Notes: generated from the letters alone by a model not told the origin. A DNA stretch of 64,000 bases from Rhizobium sp. Root483D2 (GCF_001426685.1 NZ_LMFB01000012.1:232995-296994), one strand, 5' to 3'. Shown: positions 52,698-62,535, counted from the first letter of the stretch. A program made the numbers and translations.

Positions 52698-54281
52698 TCA
52701 CGCCGCCTTTGCGACGTGATATTCCTTAATGGCGATCATCTTGATGGCGGGATAACGCTCCGCCTCGTAACGCAGCGAGAACGTATCCTGCGCCAAAAAC
52801 ACCGGATCGCCATCGAGATCGCGGGCGATATCGCCGCGGCGGGCGGTGATGAACTTGTCGAGATCCGCCGGCTGGTCGGCCGAAATCCAGCGGCAGACGG
52901 AGAAGCGGGCGATGTCGAAGGAGACCGGCAGGCCGTATTCCGATTGCAGCCGTTCTTTCAGAACGTCCAGCTGCAGCGCGCCGACGACGCCGACAATGGC
53001 GGGCGAGCCGTCTTCGGGCGAAAACAGCTGCACGACGCCTTCCTCGGCCATCTGCTGCAGCGCTTCCTTGAGCTTCTTTGCCTTCATCGCATCTTCCAGG
53101 CGCACGCGGCGCAGGATTTCCGGCGAGAAGTTCGGTACACCCTGGAACACCAGCTGCTCGCCCTCGGTCAGCGTGTCGCCGATCCGCAGCGTGCCGTGAT
53201 TGGGGATACCCACCACGTCGCCGGCATAGGCGGTGTCGGCCAGCTGCCGCTGCGAGGCAAAGAAAAACTGCGGCGCGGTCAGCCCGAGCTGCTTGCCGGT
53301 GCGCGCCAGCCGCGCCTTCATGCCGCGTTCCAGCTTGCCGGAGCAGACGCGGGCAAAGGCGATGCGGTCGCGATGGTTCGGATCCATATTGGCCTGGATC
53401 TTGAACACGAAGGCCGTCATTTTCTCGTCGGTCGCATGCACGGTGCGGATATCGGCCACCTGGTCGCGCGGCGGCGGCGCGATGTCACCCAGCGCGTTGA
53501 TCAGGTCGCGCACGCCAAAATTCCGGAGCGCCGAGCCGAAGAAGACCGGCGTCAGATGGCCTTCGAGGAACGCTTTCTTGTCGAAGGGCTTGCAGGCTTC
53601 GATGGCGAGCGATGTCTCGTCGATGAAGGCCTCGCGCTCGTTTTCCGGCAAGCGGTGGGCAACCATTTCCGGGCCGTTGACCTTGGTGGGGATTTCCTGG
53701 GTGTCGGAGCCGCGCACGGTATTGTCGGCCAGGTGATAGGAGCCGCAGAAGGTCTTGGAACGGCCGATCGGCCAGGTCACCGGCGCGCAATCGAGCGCCA
53801 GCTTCTCTTCCACTTCATCGAGAATTTCGAAGGGATCACGGCTTTCGCGGTCCATCTTGTTGATGAAGGTGATGATCGGGATGTCGCGCATGCGGCAAAC
53901 CTCGAACAGCTTCAGCGTTCGTGGCTCGATGCCCTTGGCGGCATCGATGACCATCACGGCCGCATCGACGGCGGTCAGCGTGCGATAGGTATCGTCGGCA
54001 AAGTCTTCGTGACCGGGCGTATCGAGAATGTTGAAGACATTGCCGTGATATTCGAAGGTCATCACTGAGGTGACGACCGAGATGCCGCGTTCGCGCTCGA
54101 TCTTCATCCAGTCGGATCGCGTCTGGATGCGGTCTTTCTTCGCCTTGACTTCGCCGGCAAGCTGGATCGCGCCGCCGAACAGCAGCAGTTTTTCGGTCAG
54201 CGTCGTCTTACCCGCATCCGGGTGGGCAATAATAGCAAAGGTGCGACGGCGGGAAACCGCCTCGGCGATACTTTCGGCCAT
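52698..54281 (-). CDS. prfC: Peptide chain release factor 3
   Basis: A 527-residue translational GTPase that recycles RF1/RF2 after termination. G1 is AHPDAGKTT at residues 19-27, G3 [15 protein letters not shown]4 NKMD, and the RF3-specific central motif [22 protein letters not shown] is present. Domains II and III complete the protein. The start is the ATG at 54281 ([18 protein letters not shown]); the frame extends 18 codons further. It is divergent from dut. Confidence 0.96.
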   Translation of the reverse strand: MAESIAEAVSRRRTFAIIAHPDAGKTTLTEKLLLFGGAIQLAGEVKAKKDRIQTRSDWMKIERERGISVVTSVMTFEYHGNVFNILDTPGHEDFADDTYRTLTAVDAAVMVIDAAKGIEPRTLKLFEVCRMRDIPIITFINKMDRESRDPFEILDEVEEKLALDCAPVTWPIGRSKTFCGSYHLADNTVRGSDTQEIPTKVNGPEMVAHRLPENEREAFIDETSLAIEACKPFDKKAFLEGHLTPVFFGSALRNFGVRDLINALGDIAPPPRDQVADIRTVHATDEKMTAFVFKIQANMDPNHRDRIAFARVCSGKLERGMKARLARTGKQLGLTAPQFFFASQRQLADTAYAGDVVGIPNHGTLRIGDTLTEGEQLVFQGVPNFSPEILRRVRLEDAMKAKKLKEALQQMAEEGVVQLFSPEDGSPAIVGVVGALQLDVLKERLQSEYGLPVSFDIARFSVCRWISADQPADLDKFITARRGDIARDLDGDPVFLAQDTFSLRYEAERYPAIKMIAIKEYHVAKAA

Positions 54282-54377
54282 GATGTGAATCCTGTGAGTT
54301 GCCGCGTATGTAGCGATTCCGTGGATAACTTGCAATTCGCATTGGCCGTACCCAAGCCGGAATTGCTAGGAAGAAGC

Positions 54378-54848
54378 ATGTCTATTCCATCCTCCGCCCG
54401 CCCGACCCTCAAGCTCGTCCGCCTGCAAAACGGCGAGGGCATCGATCTTCCCGCTTATGAGACTGCAGGCGCCGCCGGCATGGACCTTCGTGCCGCCGTC
54501 GAGGCGGACCGGCCGCTGTTCCTCGGCCCCGGAAAACGGGCGCTGGTGCCGACCGGCTTCATCTTCGAGGTTCCCGCCGGTTACGAGGCGCAGATCCGTC
54601 CGCGCTCCGGCCTTGCCTTCAAGAACGGCATCACCTGCCTGAATACTCCCGGCACGATCGACAGCGATTATCGCGGCGAGGTCAAGGTTCTGCTGATCAA
54701 TCTCGGCGACGAGGATTTCCTCATCGAGCGCGGCATGCGCATCGCCCAGATGGTCATTGCTCCCGTGACGCAGGTTGCCGTACTGGAAACAACGGATGCC
54801 AGCGAAACCGCGCGCGGCGCCGGCGGCTTCGGCTCCACTGGCGTTTAA
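54378..54848 (+). CDS. dut: Deoxyuridine 5'-triphosphate nucleotidohydrolase
   Basis: A 156-residue trimeric dUTPase that removes dUTP and supplies dUMP. The five motifs are in order: AGMDLRAA (I), [11 protein letters not shown] (II), [11 protein letters not shown] (III, with the catalytic Asp), RGMRIAQMV (IV) and [10 protein letters not shown] (V, the P-loop-like tail). In most relatives dut follows coaBC; here it stands by prfC. The next gene starts immediately after its stop codon, so they are coupled. Confidence 0.97.
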   Translation: MSIPSSARPTLKLVRLQNGEGIDLPAYETAGAAGMDLRAAVEADRPLFLGPGKRALVPTGFIFEVPAGYEAQIRPRSGLAFKNGITCLNTPGTIDSDYRGEVKVLLINLGDEDFLIERGMRIAQMVIAPVTQVAVLETTDASETARGAGGFGSTGV

Positions 54849-55748
54849 TTGGCCGCCGCTGCAGACAGCCACGGCCTGACATTCCGGCAGGATTATTTCG
54901 GCGATCCGGCAGCCTGGGCCGCGCTGGCCGCCTTGCTCAAGGCTACGTTCGGCATCGATGTCTCCATCCAGGATCGCTTTGGCGGTCCGGACCCGACCAG
55001 CATGCCGTTTGGTTATTTCGATGCGGACGGCGTTTGCGCCGCCAATTTCAGCGCCTTTTCCATGCCAATGATAATCGATGGCCGCCTGGTCCGGACAGCG
55101 GGGTTCCAGTCGGGCGCGGTGCGGCCGCAATGGCGCGGCAAGGGGCTTTATCGCGACCTGATGAACCGCGCGTTCGGCTGGTGCGACGAACAGGGATTTG
55201 AACTCGGTATCCTCTTGACGAACAAGCCGGCACTCTATGAGCCCTATGGCTTCCGGATCCTGCCGCAGCATCGGTTTGTAGGCTCCCCGCCGCCGGTGGC
55301 AACGAAGCCCGCCGGCCGGGCGCGCGCCCTGTCACTGGATAACGCTGCCGATATCGCCCTGATCCGGCAGGCTTTGCACACACGAACGCCGGTTTCCCCG
55401 GTTTTCGCCGTGGCGGCGCAAGCGGAAATGTTTCTGCTCAACAGTGCCTTCGATGCCAGCATCAGGCTCAGTTTAATGGAGGACTGGGAAGCCGTCGTGG
55501 CCTGGACATCCGAGGGCACAACGTTCGAGCTTCTCGACATCGCCGGAAAATCCATCCCGCCGCTCTCGGCCATTCTCAGCGCGCTTGATCAGCATCCCGA
55601 TCACGTCCGGGTTTGCTTCCCGCCCGGAAAATTGGGCCGGCAGGCCACGCCGGAGCCGTGTCCGTCCGATATCAGCCTGATGATCCGGGGAGACGGTGCC
55701 AACCCCGTGTCCGGCCCCGTCATGCTGTCGCCCATGGCCGAGTTCTGA
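54849..55748 (+). CDS. GNAT-family N-acetyltransferase
   Basis: A 299-residue protein with an acetyl-CoA-binding GNAT domain in the first half (SGAVRPQWRGKGLYRDLM, the Q/RxxGxG/A motif A) and a second, poorly defined domain resembling Eis-type C-terminal halves. The start appears to be TTG directly after the dut stop codon; the next ATG (MPFGYF) lies past the expected fold start. The substrate is unknown. Coupling to dut suggests constitutive low-level expression. Confidence 0.8.
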   Translation: MAAAADSHGLTFRQDYFGDPAAWAALAALLKATFGIDVSIQDRFGGPDPTSMPFGYFDADGVCAANFSAFSMPMIIDGRLVRTAGFQSGAVRPQWRGKGLYRDLMNRAFGWCDEQGFELGILLTNKPALYEPYGFRILPQHRFVGSPPPVATKPAGRARALSLDNAADIALIRQALHTRTPVSPVFAVAAQAEMFLLNSAFDASIRLSLMEDWEAVVAWTSEGTTFELLDIAGKSIPPLSAILSALDQHPDHVRVCFPPGKLGRQATPEPCPSDISLMIRGDGANPVSGPVMLSPMAEF

Positions 55749-55751
55749 CGG

Positions 55752-56210
55752 CTATCTCATGGCGCCGAGCGGCGGCAGCCGGCGTTTCACCGGTGACGAT
55801 TTGACGATGGATGTATTGGTTTGGGATCGCTCGGCGATCCGGTCGAGGATCGCGTCGAGCTGCTCCATGTCGCGCACCAAAAGCTTGGCGATGAAGCAGT
55901 CATCGCCCGTCACCTTGTCGCATTCGACGAATTCCGGTGTGTCCTGGATCATCTTCTCGACGATATGCAGCATGCCGGGCATGGGGCGCACCCGAACGAC
56001 CGCCTGCAGCGCGTAACCGAGCGCCGCTGGATTGATGGAAACCGTAAAACCGGTGATGACGCCGCGATCCTCCAGCCGCCGTAGGCGGTCGGCGGTGCTG
56101 GGCGAGGACAGGCCCGCCTCCTGCGCCAGCTCTTTCAGCGATATCCGCGCATTCAGCGAGAGAATATCGAGCAGGCGCCGGTCGAGATCGTCGAGCATTG
56201 AAAATTCCAT
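55752..56210 (-). CDS. Lrp/AsnC-family transcriptional regulator
   Basis: A 152-residue regulator with an N-terminal winged helix-turn-helix (LDDLDRRLLDILSLNARISL then LAQEAGLSSPSTADRLRRLE) and a C-terminal RAM ligand-binding domain (AVVRVRPMPGML, CDKVTGDDCFIAKLLV). It is divergent from an EamA exporter, and proteins of this type commonly regulate a linked amino-acid exporter. Starts at 56210 (MEFSML) or 56198 (MLDDLD) are both reasonable. Confidence 0.9.
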   Translation of the reverse strand: MEFSMLDDLDRRLLDILSLNARISLKELAQEAGLSSPSTADRLRRLEDRGVITGFTVSINPAALGYALQAVVRVRPMPGMLHIVEKMIQDTPEFVECDKVTGDDCFIAKLLVRDMEQLDAILDRIAERSQTNTSIVKSSPVKRRLPPLGAMR

Positions 56211-56331
56211 AAGGCGAAACAAGCATCATGCCTTCCATGATAAGGCATATTGCCAAAAGCACCTTCCAAAATCCATATATTCCGATGTCCTTCCACCATA
56301 ATCTTCTGCTTCGTTCAAAGGGGTGGATGGA

Positions 56332-57228
56332 ATGGACAAGGATATCAGGACCGGCAGCATCGAAATGACCGCCGCCATGCTGATTTCGGGAACGATCGGC
56401 TGGTTCGTGCTGATGTCCGGCCAGCCCGTGATCGATGTGGTGTTCTGGCGGTGCCTTTTCGGGGCGCTGACGCTTCTGGCGATCTGCGCCATGCTCGGCC
56501 ATTTTCGCGCGGGCATTCTGACGTGGCGGCTGTTTACGCTGGCCGTCCTCGGCGGCGTCGCCATCGTCGTCAATTGGCTGCTGCTGTTCGGCGCCTATGC
56601 GCGCTCGTCCATCTCGATCGCCACCATGGTCTATAACACCCAGCCCTTCATGCTTTTGGCGATCGGCGGCCTGGTGTTCCGCGAAAAGATCACCGCCACC
56701 AAACTCGGCTGGCTTGCCGTCGCCTTTATGGGCATGGTCGCGATCGTTCAGGCAAAACCCTCAGGCGGTTATGCCGGCAGCGATTATCTGACGGGGATTG
56801 CCATGGCCTTGGCGGCCGCGTTCTTTTACGCGCTCGCAGCCCTTGCCGCCAAGCGGTTGAAGGGCACGCCGCCGCACCTGATCGCGCTGATCCAGGTCGC
56901 GACCGGCCTTTTGATGCTGGCTCCCTTCGCTGGCGCATCCGGCTTGCCAGAGCAGCCCTATCAATGGGCGTTGCTGGTGGCGATGGGCGCTGTGCATACC
57001 GGGCTGATGTATGTGCTGCTCTATGGCGCAATCCAGAAATTGCCGACCCATCTGACCGGCGCGCTGTCCTTCATCTATCCGGTGGCAGCGCTTGCCGTTG
57101 ACCGCATCGCCTTTGGCCATCAGCTGCAGCTTGCCCAGCTTCTCGGCTCAGCAGCAATCCTGATTGCGGCCGCCGGCATGACATTCGGCTGGACATGGCG
57201 AAGCCGGATGCGGCATCATGCAGGCTGA
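56332..57228 (+). CDS. EamA/DMT-family exporter
   Basis: A 298-residue inner-membrane protein with ten predicted helices in two EamA repeats (about 12-145 and 155-290). It likely exports an amino acid or metabolite. ATG 56332 is preferred; a GTG at 56323 is also in frame. An Lrp-type gene faces it across 121 bp and is the probable regulator. The downstream NIPSNAP gene overlaps or abuts its stop. Confidence 0.9.
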   Translation: MDKDIRTGSIEMTAAMLISGTIGWFVLMSGQPVIDVVFWRCLFGALTLLAICAMLGHFRAGILTWRLFTLAVLGGVAIVVNWLLLFGAYARSSISIATMVYNTQPFMLLAIGGLVFREKITATKLGWLAVAFMGMVAIVQAKPSGGYAGSDYLTGIAMALAAAFFYALAALAAKRLKGTPPHLIALIQVATGLLMLAPFAGASGLPEQPYQWALLVAMGAVHTGLMYVLLYGAIQKLPTHLTGALSFIYPVAALAVDRIAFGHQLQLAQLLGSAAILIAAAGMTFGWTWRSRMRHHAG

Positions 57229-57250
57229 GAGTTCACTCATGGGGGCCTGC

Positions 57251-57553
57251 ATGATCACCTGCTATCTGCGCTACACGATCGATCCCTACAAGCTCGCCGA
57301 ATTCGAAGACTATGCCAAACTCTGGATCCCCCTGGTCAAACGTCTCGGCGGCACCCATCACGGCTATTTCATGCCGCAGGAAGGGGCGAACAATATTGCG
57401 CTCGCCCTTTTCAGCTTCCCAAGCCTTGCGGCCTACGAAGACTATCGCGTGAAAATGGCCGAGGATGACGAATGCCAGGCTGCTTACGCGCTTGCCGAAA
57501 GGACCCGCTGCATCATCAGCCACGAGCGCAGCTTCATGCGGCCGATCTTCTAG
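57251..57553 (+). CDS. NIPSNAP-family protein
   Basis: A 100-residue dimeric alpha-beta-barrel fold protein of the NIPSNAP type, with MITCYLRYTIDPYKLAEFEDYAK at the start and an FxSF-type FSFPSLAAYEDYR core. No enzymatic role is established for the bacterial family. The start at 57251 gives the family length; an upstream ATG-like extension overlaps the EamA gene. It may be cotranscribed with the exporter. Confidence 0.85.
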   Translation: MITCYLRYTIDPYKLAEFEDYAKLWIPLVKRLGGTHHGYFMPQEGANNIALALFSFPSLAAYEDYRVKMAEDDECQAAYALAERTRCIISHERSFMRPIF

Positions 57554-57561
57554 ATCAAGGC

Positions 57562-58119
57562 CTAGAACGTGATTTCGCCCGCGCGGCGAAGCTCGACCGC
57601 GTGCGCTCCGGCATGGAAGCCGCCAAGCATGTGGTTGTGGTGGGCTACGATCTGCGCAAAGGTCAGTTCGCCCATGTCGCCGGTCGTGTGGCCGTCGGAT
57701 AGAAGAGTGACATCATAGCCCAGCGAAACCGCGCGGCGTACGGCCGTATCGACACAGAATTGCGTCTGACAGCCGCCGATGACGAGATGGGTGATCGCAA
57801 GTTTCGCAAGCACCTCGCCAAGGTTCGTCTGGAAAAAGCTGTCGCAGCTGGTCTTGTGAATGACCGTCTCGCCAAGGACAGGCGCGATCTCGTGGCGCAG
57901 GCCCCAGCCGTTGGAAGAGCGCGCCAGCGGATTGCCAGGCCCGCCGTCATGCTGCACCAGAATAACCGGAATATGCGCGGCGCGGGCACGGGCCTGGACC
58001 GATTGCAGACGGCCAATGGTTTCGGTGAAGGCGGCATTGATGGCCGGCTGGCGTTCCGGCGTGCCTTCGCCGTCGAGAACGGCGTTTTGAACATCGATGA
58101 TGAGAAGTGCTGTGGTCAT
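57562..58119 (-). CDS. Isochorismatase-family cysteine hydrolase
   Basis: A 185-residue hydrolase. The catalytic triad is visible as Asp (LLIIDVQNAVLDG), Lys (VIHKTSCDSFF) and Cys (IGGCQTQFCVDTAVRRA). Family members are nicotinamidases, isochorismatases or carbamoyl hydrolases; no further assignment is possible from sequence. The start is ATG 58119. It lies 37 nt downstream of a LysE exporter gene on the same strand and is probably in one transcript with it. Confidence 0.87.
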   Translation of the reverse strand: MTTALLIIDVQNAVLDGEGTPERQPAINAAFTETIGRLQSVQARARAAHIPVILVQHDGGPGNPLARSSNGWGLRHEIAPVLGETVIHKTSCDSFFQTNLGEVLAKLAITHLVIGGCQTQFCVDTAVRRAVSLGYDVTLLSDGHTTGDMGELTFAQIVAHHNHMLGGFHAGAHAVELRRAGEITF

Positions 58120-58156
58120 GGCTATGCTCTGTTGTGGTGTCCAAAAAGGGATGTGG

Positions 58157-58789
58157 TCAGCGCCGGCTGTCCATCGCCATGCGCACCGCAAGCGCGCCGA
58201 GCACGCCGCCCATCAGCCAGCGTTGCACTGAAAGCCAGGCCGGACGCCCGGCAAGAAAGGCTGCGATCGAGCCTACGGTCAGCACGAACAGGGCGTTGAC
58301 GGTGACGCTGGTGACAATCTGGATCGTTCCGAAGACGATGGACTGAAAAAAGATGTGCCCGAGCGCCGGATCGATGAACTGCGGCAGCAGCGAAAGATAG
58401 AGAACGGCAATCTTCGGATTGAGCAGGCTGGTCGCAAAGCCCATGAGGAACAGGCGCCGCGGCGGGTCCTTTGCCAGGTTTCGCATCTCAAACGCCGATC
58501 GCCCGCCGGGACGCACCGCCTGCCAGGCGAGATAAAGCAGATAGAGCGCGCCGCCGATCCGCAGCGCATCATAGGCATAAGGCACGGCCAGCAGCAGCGC
58601 GGTGATGCCGAAAGCCGCCGACAGCATATAGACGAGAAAGCCGAGCGCGACCCCGATGAGCGAGGTCAGCCCCGCCATCGGCCCCTGACAGAGCGAGCGC
58701 GAAATCAGGTAGATCATGTTCGGGCCTGGCGTCAGCACCATGCCGAGCGCAACAAGGGCGAAGGCTGCAAGGCTGGCTGCTGCGGGCAT
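58157..58789 (-). CDS. LysE/RhtB-family amino acid exporter
   Basis: A 210-residue exporter with six helices. The first contains LGMVLTPGPNMIYLISRSL, including the PGPN motif, and SLLNPKIAVLYLSLLPQFI is the central family motif. Upstream extensions of the frame lack hydrophobic character, so ATG 58789 is chosen. It pairs with the isochorismatase-like gene behind it and faces another LysE gene across 155 bp. The substrate is unknown. Confidence 0.9.
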   Translation of the reverse strand: MPAAASLAAFALVALGMVLTPGPNMIYLISRSLCQGPMAGLTSLIGVALGFLVYMLSAAFGITALLLAVPYAYDALRIGGALYLLYLAWQAVRPGGRSAFEMRNLAKDPPRRLFLMGFATSLLNPKIAVLYLSLLPQFIDPALGHIFFQSIVFGTIQIVTSVTVNALFVLTVGSIAAFLAGRPAWLSVQRWLMGGVLGALAVRMAMDSRR

Positions 58790-58944
58790 GAAGGACGTCT
58801 CCCCTGAAACGCTGGCGGGCGGAAATCCCGGTCCGTGACGAGATGTTGCATTAGCGGGAACTGTCACCTGGATCAATGCCGTACGAATTGCCCGCCTGGA
58901 CAAAAACGGTTAGATATCGCGCTTGCCTATCAACGGAGCCGGGA

Positions 58945-59562
58945 ATGAGCCTCGCCACGCTTTTTGCTTATTGTACCGCGCTGTTCATTGCCGCCGCGAT
59001 CCCCGGGCCCGGCATGACCGCGATCGTGGCGCGGGCTTTGGGCTCCGGCTTCCGCGAAACTTTTTTCATGGGGCTTGGCCTCGTGCTTGGCGATATCGTC
59101 TATCTGACCGCAGTAATCCTCGGGCTGGCACTGGTTGCGCAGACCTTCACCACCACCTTCATGATCATCAAGATCCTTGGCGCGCTCTATCTGGTTTATA
59201 TCGCCTACAAGCTTTGGACCGCCGGGCTTTTGCCACAGGATATCCAGGCCAAGAAAAGCACCAGCATGGGCATGTCCTTCCTGTCCGGCCTTTTGGTGAC
59301 GTTTGGCAATCCGAAGACCATGCTGTTCTACGTGGCGCTGGTGCCGACCTTGATTGACGTTCACCAGATCGGCCTCAACGACTATGCCGTTCTTCTGATA
59401 GCGACCTTTACCGTGCTGATGGCGGTGCTCATCCCCTATATTCTGCTCGCGTCGCGGGCACGGCTGCTTCTCAAGCAGCCACGGGCATTGAAGTCGTTGA
59501 ACAGGATTGCCGCCGGGATCATCGCAACGACGGCCGCCTACATCGCCACCCGCGCCGCCTGA
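58945..59562 (+). CDS. LysE/RhtB-family amino acid exporter
   Basis: A 205-residue exporter with six helices; the first has AAIPGPGMTAIVARALGSGF and the central motif is FGNPKTMLFYVALVPTLI. ATG 58945 has GGAGCCGGG upstream. Back-to-back with a second LysE gene, it may share the 155-bp control region. Substrate not assigned. The next gene, cysK, has its own promoter-like sequence. Confidence 0.9.
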   Translation: MSLATLFAYCTALFIAAAIPGPGMTAIVARALGSGFRETFFMGLGLVLGDIVYLTAVILGLALVAQTFTTTFMIIKILGALYLVYIAYKLWTAGLLPQDIQAKKSTSMGMSFLSGLLVTFGNPKTMLFYVALVPTLIDVHQIGLNDYAVLLIATFTVLMAVLIPYILLASRARLLLKQPRALKSLNRIAAGIIATTAAYIATRAA

Positions 59563-59634
59563 AAAAATCGTTCCGTAACTGCCGGTTCCGAGATCGTTTT
59601 TTCCAACCGGTACAACGTGCTGGCGAATGACACT

Positions 59635-59663
59635 CTGGCAAGCCAGCGGCTTTGCCCCTATTC
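59635..59663 (+). promoter_or_regulatory. Probable sigma-70 promoter of cysK
   Basis: CTGGCA (59635-59640), 17 bp, and CTATTC (59658-59663) approximate the rhizobial housekeeping consensus CTTGAC-N17-CTATAT. It ends 32 bp before the cysK start, which has AAAAGGGAGAGCACC as ribosome site. Confidence 0.5.
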
Positions 59664-59695
59664 TCCCCGCAACTGATGAAAAAAGGGAGAGCACC

Positions 59696-60664
59696 ATGTC
59701 AGAACAGCGCAAGCCCGGCCGCGGCCGCGTCTATGCTTCGATCACCGAGACCATTGGCGATACGCCGATCGTGCGGCTCGACAAGCTGGCCAAGGAAAAC
59801 GGCGTCAAGGCCAACCTTCTGGCCAAGCTCGAATTCTTTAATCCGATTGCTTCCGTCAAGGACCGTATTGGCGTGGCGATGATCGAAGCGCTGGAAGCCC
59901 AGGGCAAGATCACCCCCGGCAAGACGACGCTGATCGAGCCGACCTCGGGCAATACCGGCATCGCACTCGCCTTTGCCGCCGCCGCCAAGGGTTACAAGCT
60001 CATCCTCACCATGCCGGAGACCATGTCGATCGAGCGCCGCAAGATGCTGGCGCTGCTCGGCGCCGAACTGGTGCTGACCGAAGGCCCCAAGGGCATGAAG
60101 GGCGCGATTGCCAAGGCCGAAGAGCTGGCCGCATCGCTGCCGGACGCGATCATTCCGCAGCAGTTCGAAAACCCGGCCAATCCGGAAATCCATCGCAAGA
60201 CGACGGCCGAGGAAATCTGGAACGACACCGACGGCAGCGTCGATATCCTCGTTTCCGGCATTGGCACCGGCGGCACGATCACCGGCGCGGGCCAGGTGCT
60301 GAAAGGCAAGAAACCGTCGATCAAGGTGATCGCCGTCGAGCCGGCCGAATCGCCTGTGCTCTCCGGCGGCGCCCCCGGCCCGCACAAGATCCAGGGCATT
60401 GGCGCCGGCTTTGCGCCCGCCATTCTCGATACGAAAATTTATGACGAGATCATCACCGTTTCGAGCCCTGAGGCGATCGAGACCGCCCGCCACGTGGCGC
60501 GCCTAGAAGGTGTCCCCGTCGGGATTTCGTCCGGTGCCGCTCTGAAAGCTGCGATCACGATCGGCCAGCGCCCGGAAAACGAAGGCAAGACCATCGTCGT
60601 GATCATTCCGTCCTTTGCCGAACGCTATCTGTCGACAGCGCTGTTCGAAGGTCTTGGCGGTTAA
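59696..60664 (+). CDS. cysK: Cysteine synthase (O-acetylserine sulfhydrylase) A
   Basis: A 322-residue PLP enzyme making cysteine from O-acetylserine and sulfide. Lys55 in [11 protein letters not shown] forms the Schiff base; [11 protein letters not shown] binds the substrate; [12 protein letters not shown] binds the cofactor phosphate; and GISSGAA is near the C-terminus. Length and motifs match CysK rather than CysM. It has its own promoter-like site and stands alone. Confidence 0.95.
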   Translation: MSEQRKPGRGRVYASITETIGDTPIVRLDKLAKENGVKANLLAKLEFFNPIASVKDRIGVAMIEALEAQGKITPGKTTLIEPTSGNTGIALAFAAAAKGYKLILTMPETMSIERRKMLALLGAELVLTEGPKGMKGAIAKAEELAASLPDAIIPQQFENPANPEIHRKTTAEEIWNDTDGSVDILVSGIGTGGTITGAGQVLKGKKPSIKVIAVEPAESPVLSGGAPGPHKIQGIGAGFAPAILDTKIYDEIITVSSPEAIETARHVARLEGVPVGISSGAALKAAITIGQRPENEGKTIVVIIPSFAERYLSTALFEGLGG

Positions 60665-60906
60665 ACAAGTCTCAAAGAGGGTGGCCCGCAATCCAAGCGG
60701 CGCCATCCTCACTCGCGCATCCTTGCTGCCATTTCCATTGGGTGCTCGGGAAAAAACAATCCGGCTGCCACGAGTGCAGAAGGGAATCTGCCAAACCGGG
60801 CAATCAAACCGCTCAGCTATCGATATTCTCTTTCAAAGAACCGGCAGCACCTTCATTGAGGTGCTTGCCCTAAACTGACAGCGTGCCCGGCGTCGCCGGG
60901 ACAATC
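60665..60906. other. Convergent gap between cysK and yifB
   Basis: No gene is visible in these 242 bp. Two short hairpins are present: AGCACCT-N6-AGGTGCT at 60846-60865 and CCCGGC-GTC-GCCGGG near 60887-60901. Neither is followed by a T run, so a terminator role is doubtful. Confidence 0.4.
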
Positions 60907-62439
60907 TCATGCCGCTGCCGTCAGCCGCTCGCCAGCGATCCGGTAGGAGATCGCTTCGGCCAGATGAATGCGCCCGACCGTAATCTTTTCATCGCGATCG
61001 GCCAGCGTGCGGGCGACCTTCAGCACCCGGTGATAACCGCGCGCGGAAAACTTCATCTTTTCAGCGGCATCCCGCAGCAATTGCAGCCCGCCGGCATCGG
61101 GTTCGGCCATTGTTTCGATCATCGATGTGGAGCAGCGGGCATTGGAGAGAATGTGCGGCATGCCGAAGGCGATGAAGCGGTCCATCTGGATCTCGCGGGC
61201 GCGCGCCACCCGCCGGGCAACGACGCTGGAGGGCTCGGCGGGGGCAGGGCGGATCAGATCGGCGGCGGTGACGGAGGGCACGTCGATGCGGATGTCGATC
61301 CGGTCCATCAGCGGCCCGGAAATGCGGCCCTGATAATCGGACAGGCAGCGCGGACCCCTAGCACAGCTATGGCCGGGCTCGCCGGCCATGCCGCAGCGGC
61401 AGGGGTTCATCGCGGCAACCAGCTGGATCGCGGCGGGATAGGTGACGCGGTGATTGGCACGCGCAATGATGCACTCGGCTGTCTCCAGCGGCTGGCGCAG
61501 CGCATCGAGCACCTGCGGGGTAAATTCGGGGAATTCGTCCAGAAACAGCACGCCATGATGCGCGAGCGACGCCTCGCCGGGCTTGGCCCGCAGGCCGCCG
61601 CCGACCATCGCAGCCATGGTGGCGGAGTGATGCGGCGTGCGGAACGGCCGCCGGTCCGACAGCTTGCCGCCTGCCAATTGTCCGGCGATCGAGTGGATCA
61701 TCGAGACCTCAAGCAGTTCGGGCGGCGACAGGGGCGGCAGGATCGAGGGCAGGCGGGCCGCCAGCATCGACTTGCCGGAGCCGGGCGGGCCGACCATCAA
61801 CAGGTTGTGGTTTCCCGCTGCCGCCACTTCCAGCGCCCGCTTGGCGCTTTCCTGGCCCTTGATATCGGCGAGATCGGGCATATTGGCAGCGCTGGCGCGC
61901 ACCGCCGGTTCCGGACGCGACAAAACCTGCGTGCCGCGAAAATGATTGGCAAGCGCAATCAGGCTGCGCGGCGCCAGAATATCGATCTCGGACCCCGCCC
62001 AGGCCGCTTCCGCGCCGCTCTCTGAAGGGCAGATCAGGCCCTTGCCGACGGCATTGGCGCCCATGGCGGCGGGGAGAGCCCCGGCAACGGCTGCAATCGT
62101 GCCGTCGAGATTGAGTTCGCCGATCACCACATAGCCATCCAGCGCATCGCCGGGAATGGCACCGAGCACCGCCATCAGGCCGAGCGCAATCGGCAGGTCG
62201 AAATGCGAACCCTCCTTGGGCAGATCGGCCGGGGCAAGATTGATGGTCACCTTCTTGGCGGGAAGCGACAGGCCGGAGGCATGCAGCGCAGCCTGAACCC
62301 GCTCGCGGCTCTCAGCGACAGCCTTGTCGGGAAGGCCAACGATCTGCATGCCGATCTTTCCCGGTGCGACCATCACCTGAACATCGACGGGTACGCCTTC
62401 TATGCCCTGAAATGCAACCGTACTGACACGTGCGACCAT
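60907..62439 (-). CDS. yifB: YifB/ComM-family AAA+ ATPase
   Basis: A 510-residue Mg-chelatase-like AAA+ protein; its relative ComM is a branch-migration helicase that helps integrate incoming DNA in natural transformation. An N-terminal Lon-S5-like domain (about 1-190) is followed by Walker A MVGPPGSGKSMLA, Walker B GVLFLDEFPEF, and the C-terminal Mg-chelatase helical domain. A cysteine-rich loop CRCGMAGEPGHSCARGPRC is present. ATG 62439 fits MVARVSTVAF. A LexA-type box lies 97 bp upstream. Confidence 0.92.
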   Translation of the reverse strand: MVARVSTVAFQGIEGVPVDVQVMVAPGKIGMQIVGLPDKAVAESRERVQAALHASGLSLPAKKVTINLAPADLPKEGSHFDLPIALGLMAVLGAIPGDALDGYVVIGELNLDGTIAAVAGALPAAMGANAVGKGLICPSESGAEAAWAGSEIDILAPRSLIALANHFRGTQVLSRPEPAVRASAANMPDLADIKGQESAKRALEVAAAGNHNLLMVGPPGSGKSMLAARLPSILPPLSPPELLEVSMIHSIAGQLAGGKLSDRRPFRTPHHSATMAAMVGGGLRAKPGEASLAHHGVLFLDEFPEFTPQVLDALRQPLETAECIIARANHRVTYPAAIQLVAAMNPCRCGMAGEPGHSCARGPRCLSDYQGRISGPLMDRIDIRIDVPSVTAADLIRPAPAEPSSVVARRVARAREIQMDRFIAFGMPHILSNARCSTSMIETMAEPDAGGLQLLRDAAEKMKFSARGYHRVLKVARTLADRDEKITVGRIHLAEAISYRIAGERLTAAA

Positions 62440-62535
62440 GATTGTCCCTCTTGCCGCGCGGCAGGCCGACAACCCGCCAATGCAACCTCAACCGGTTGTG
62501 GCTTCAAAACTTACACGGAAAAAGGAATAAAACAA

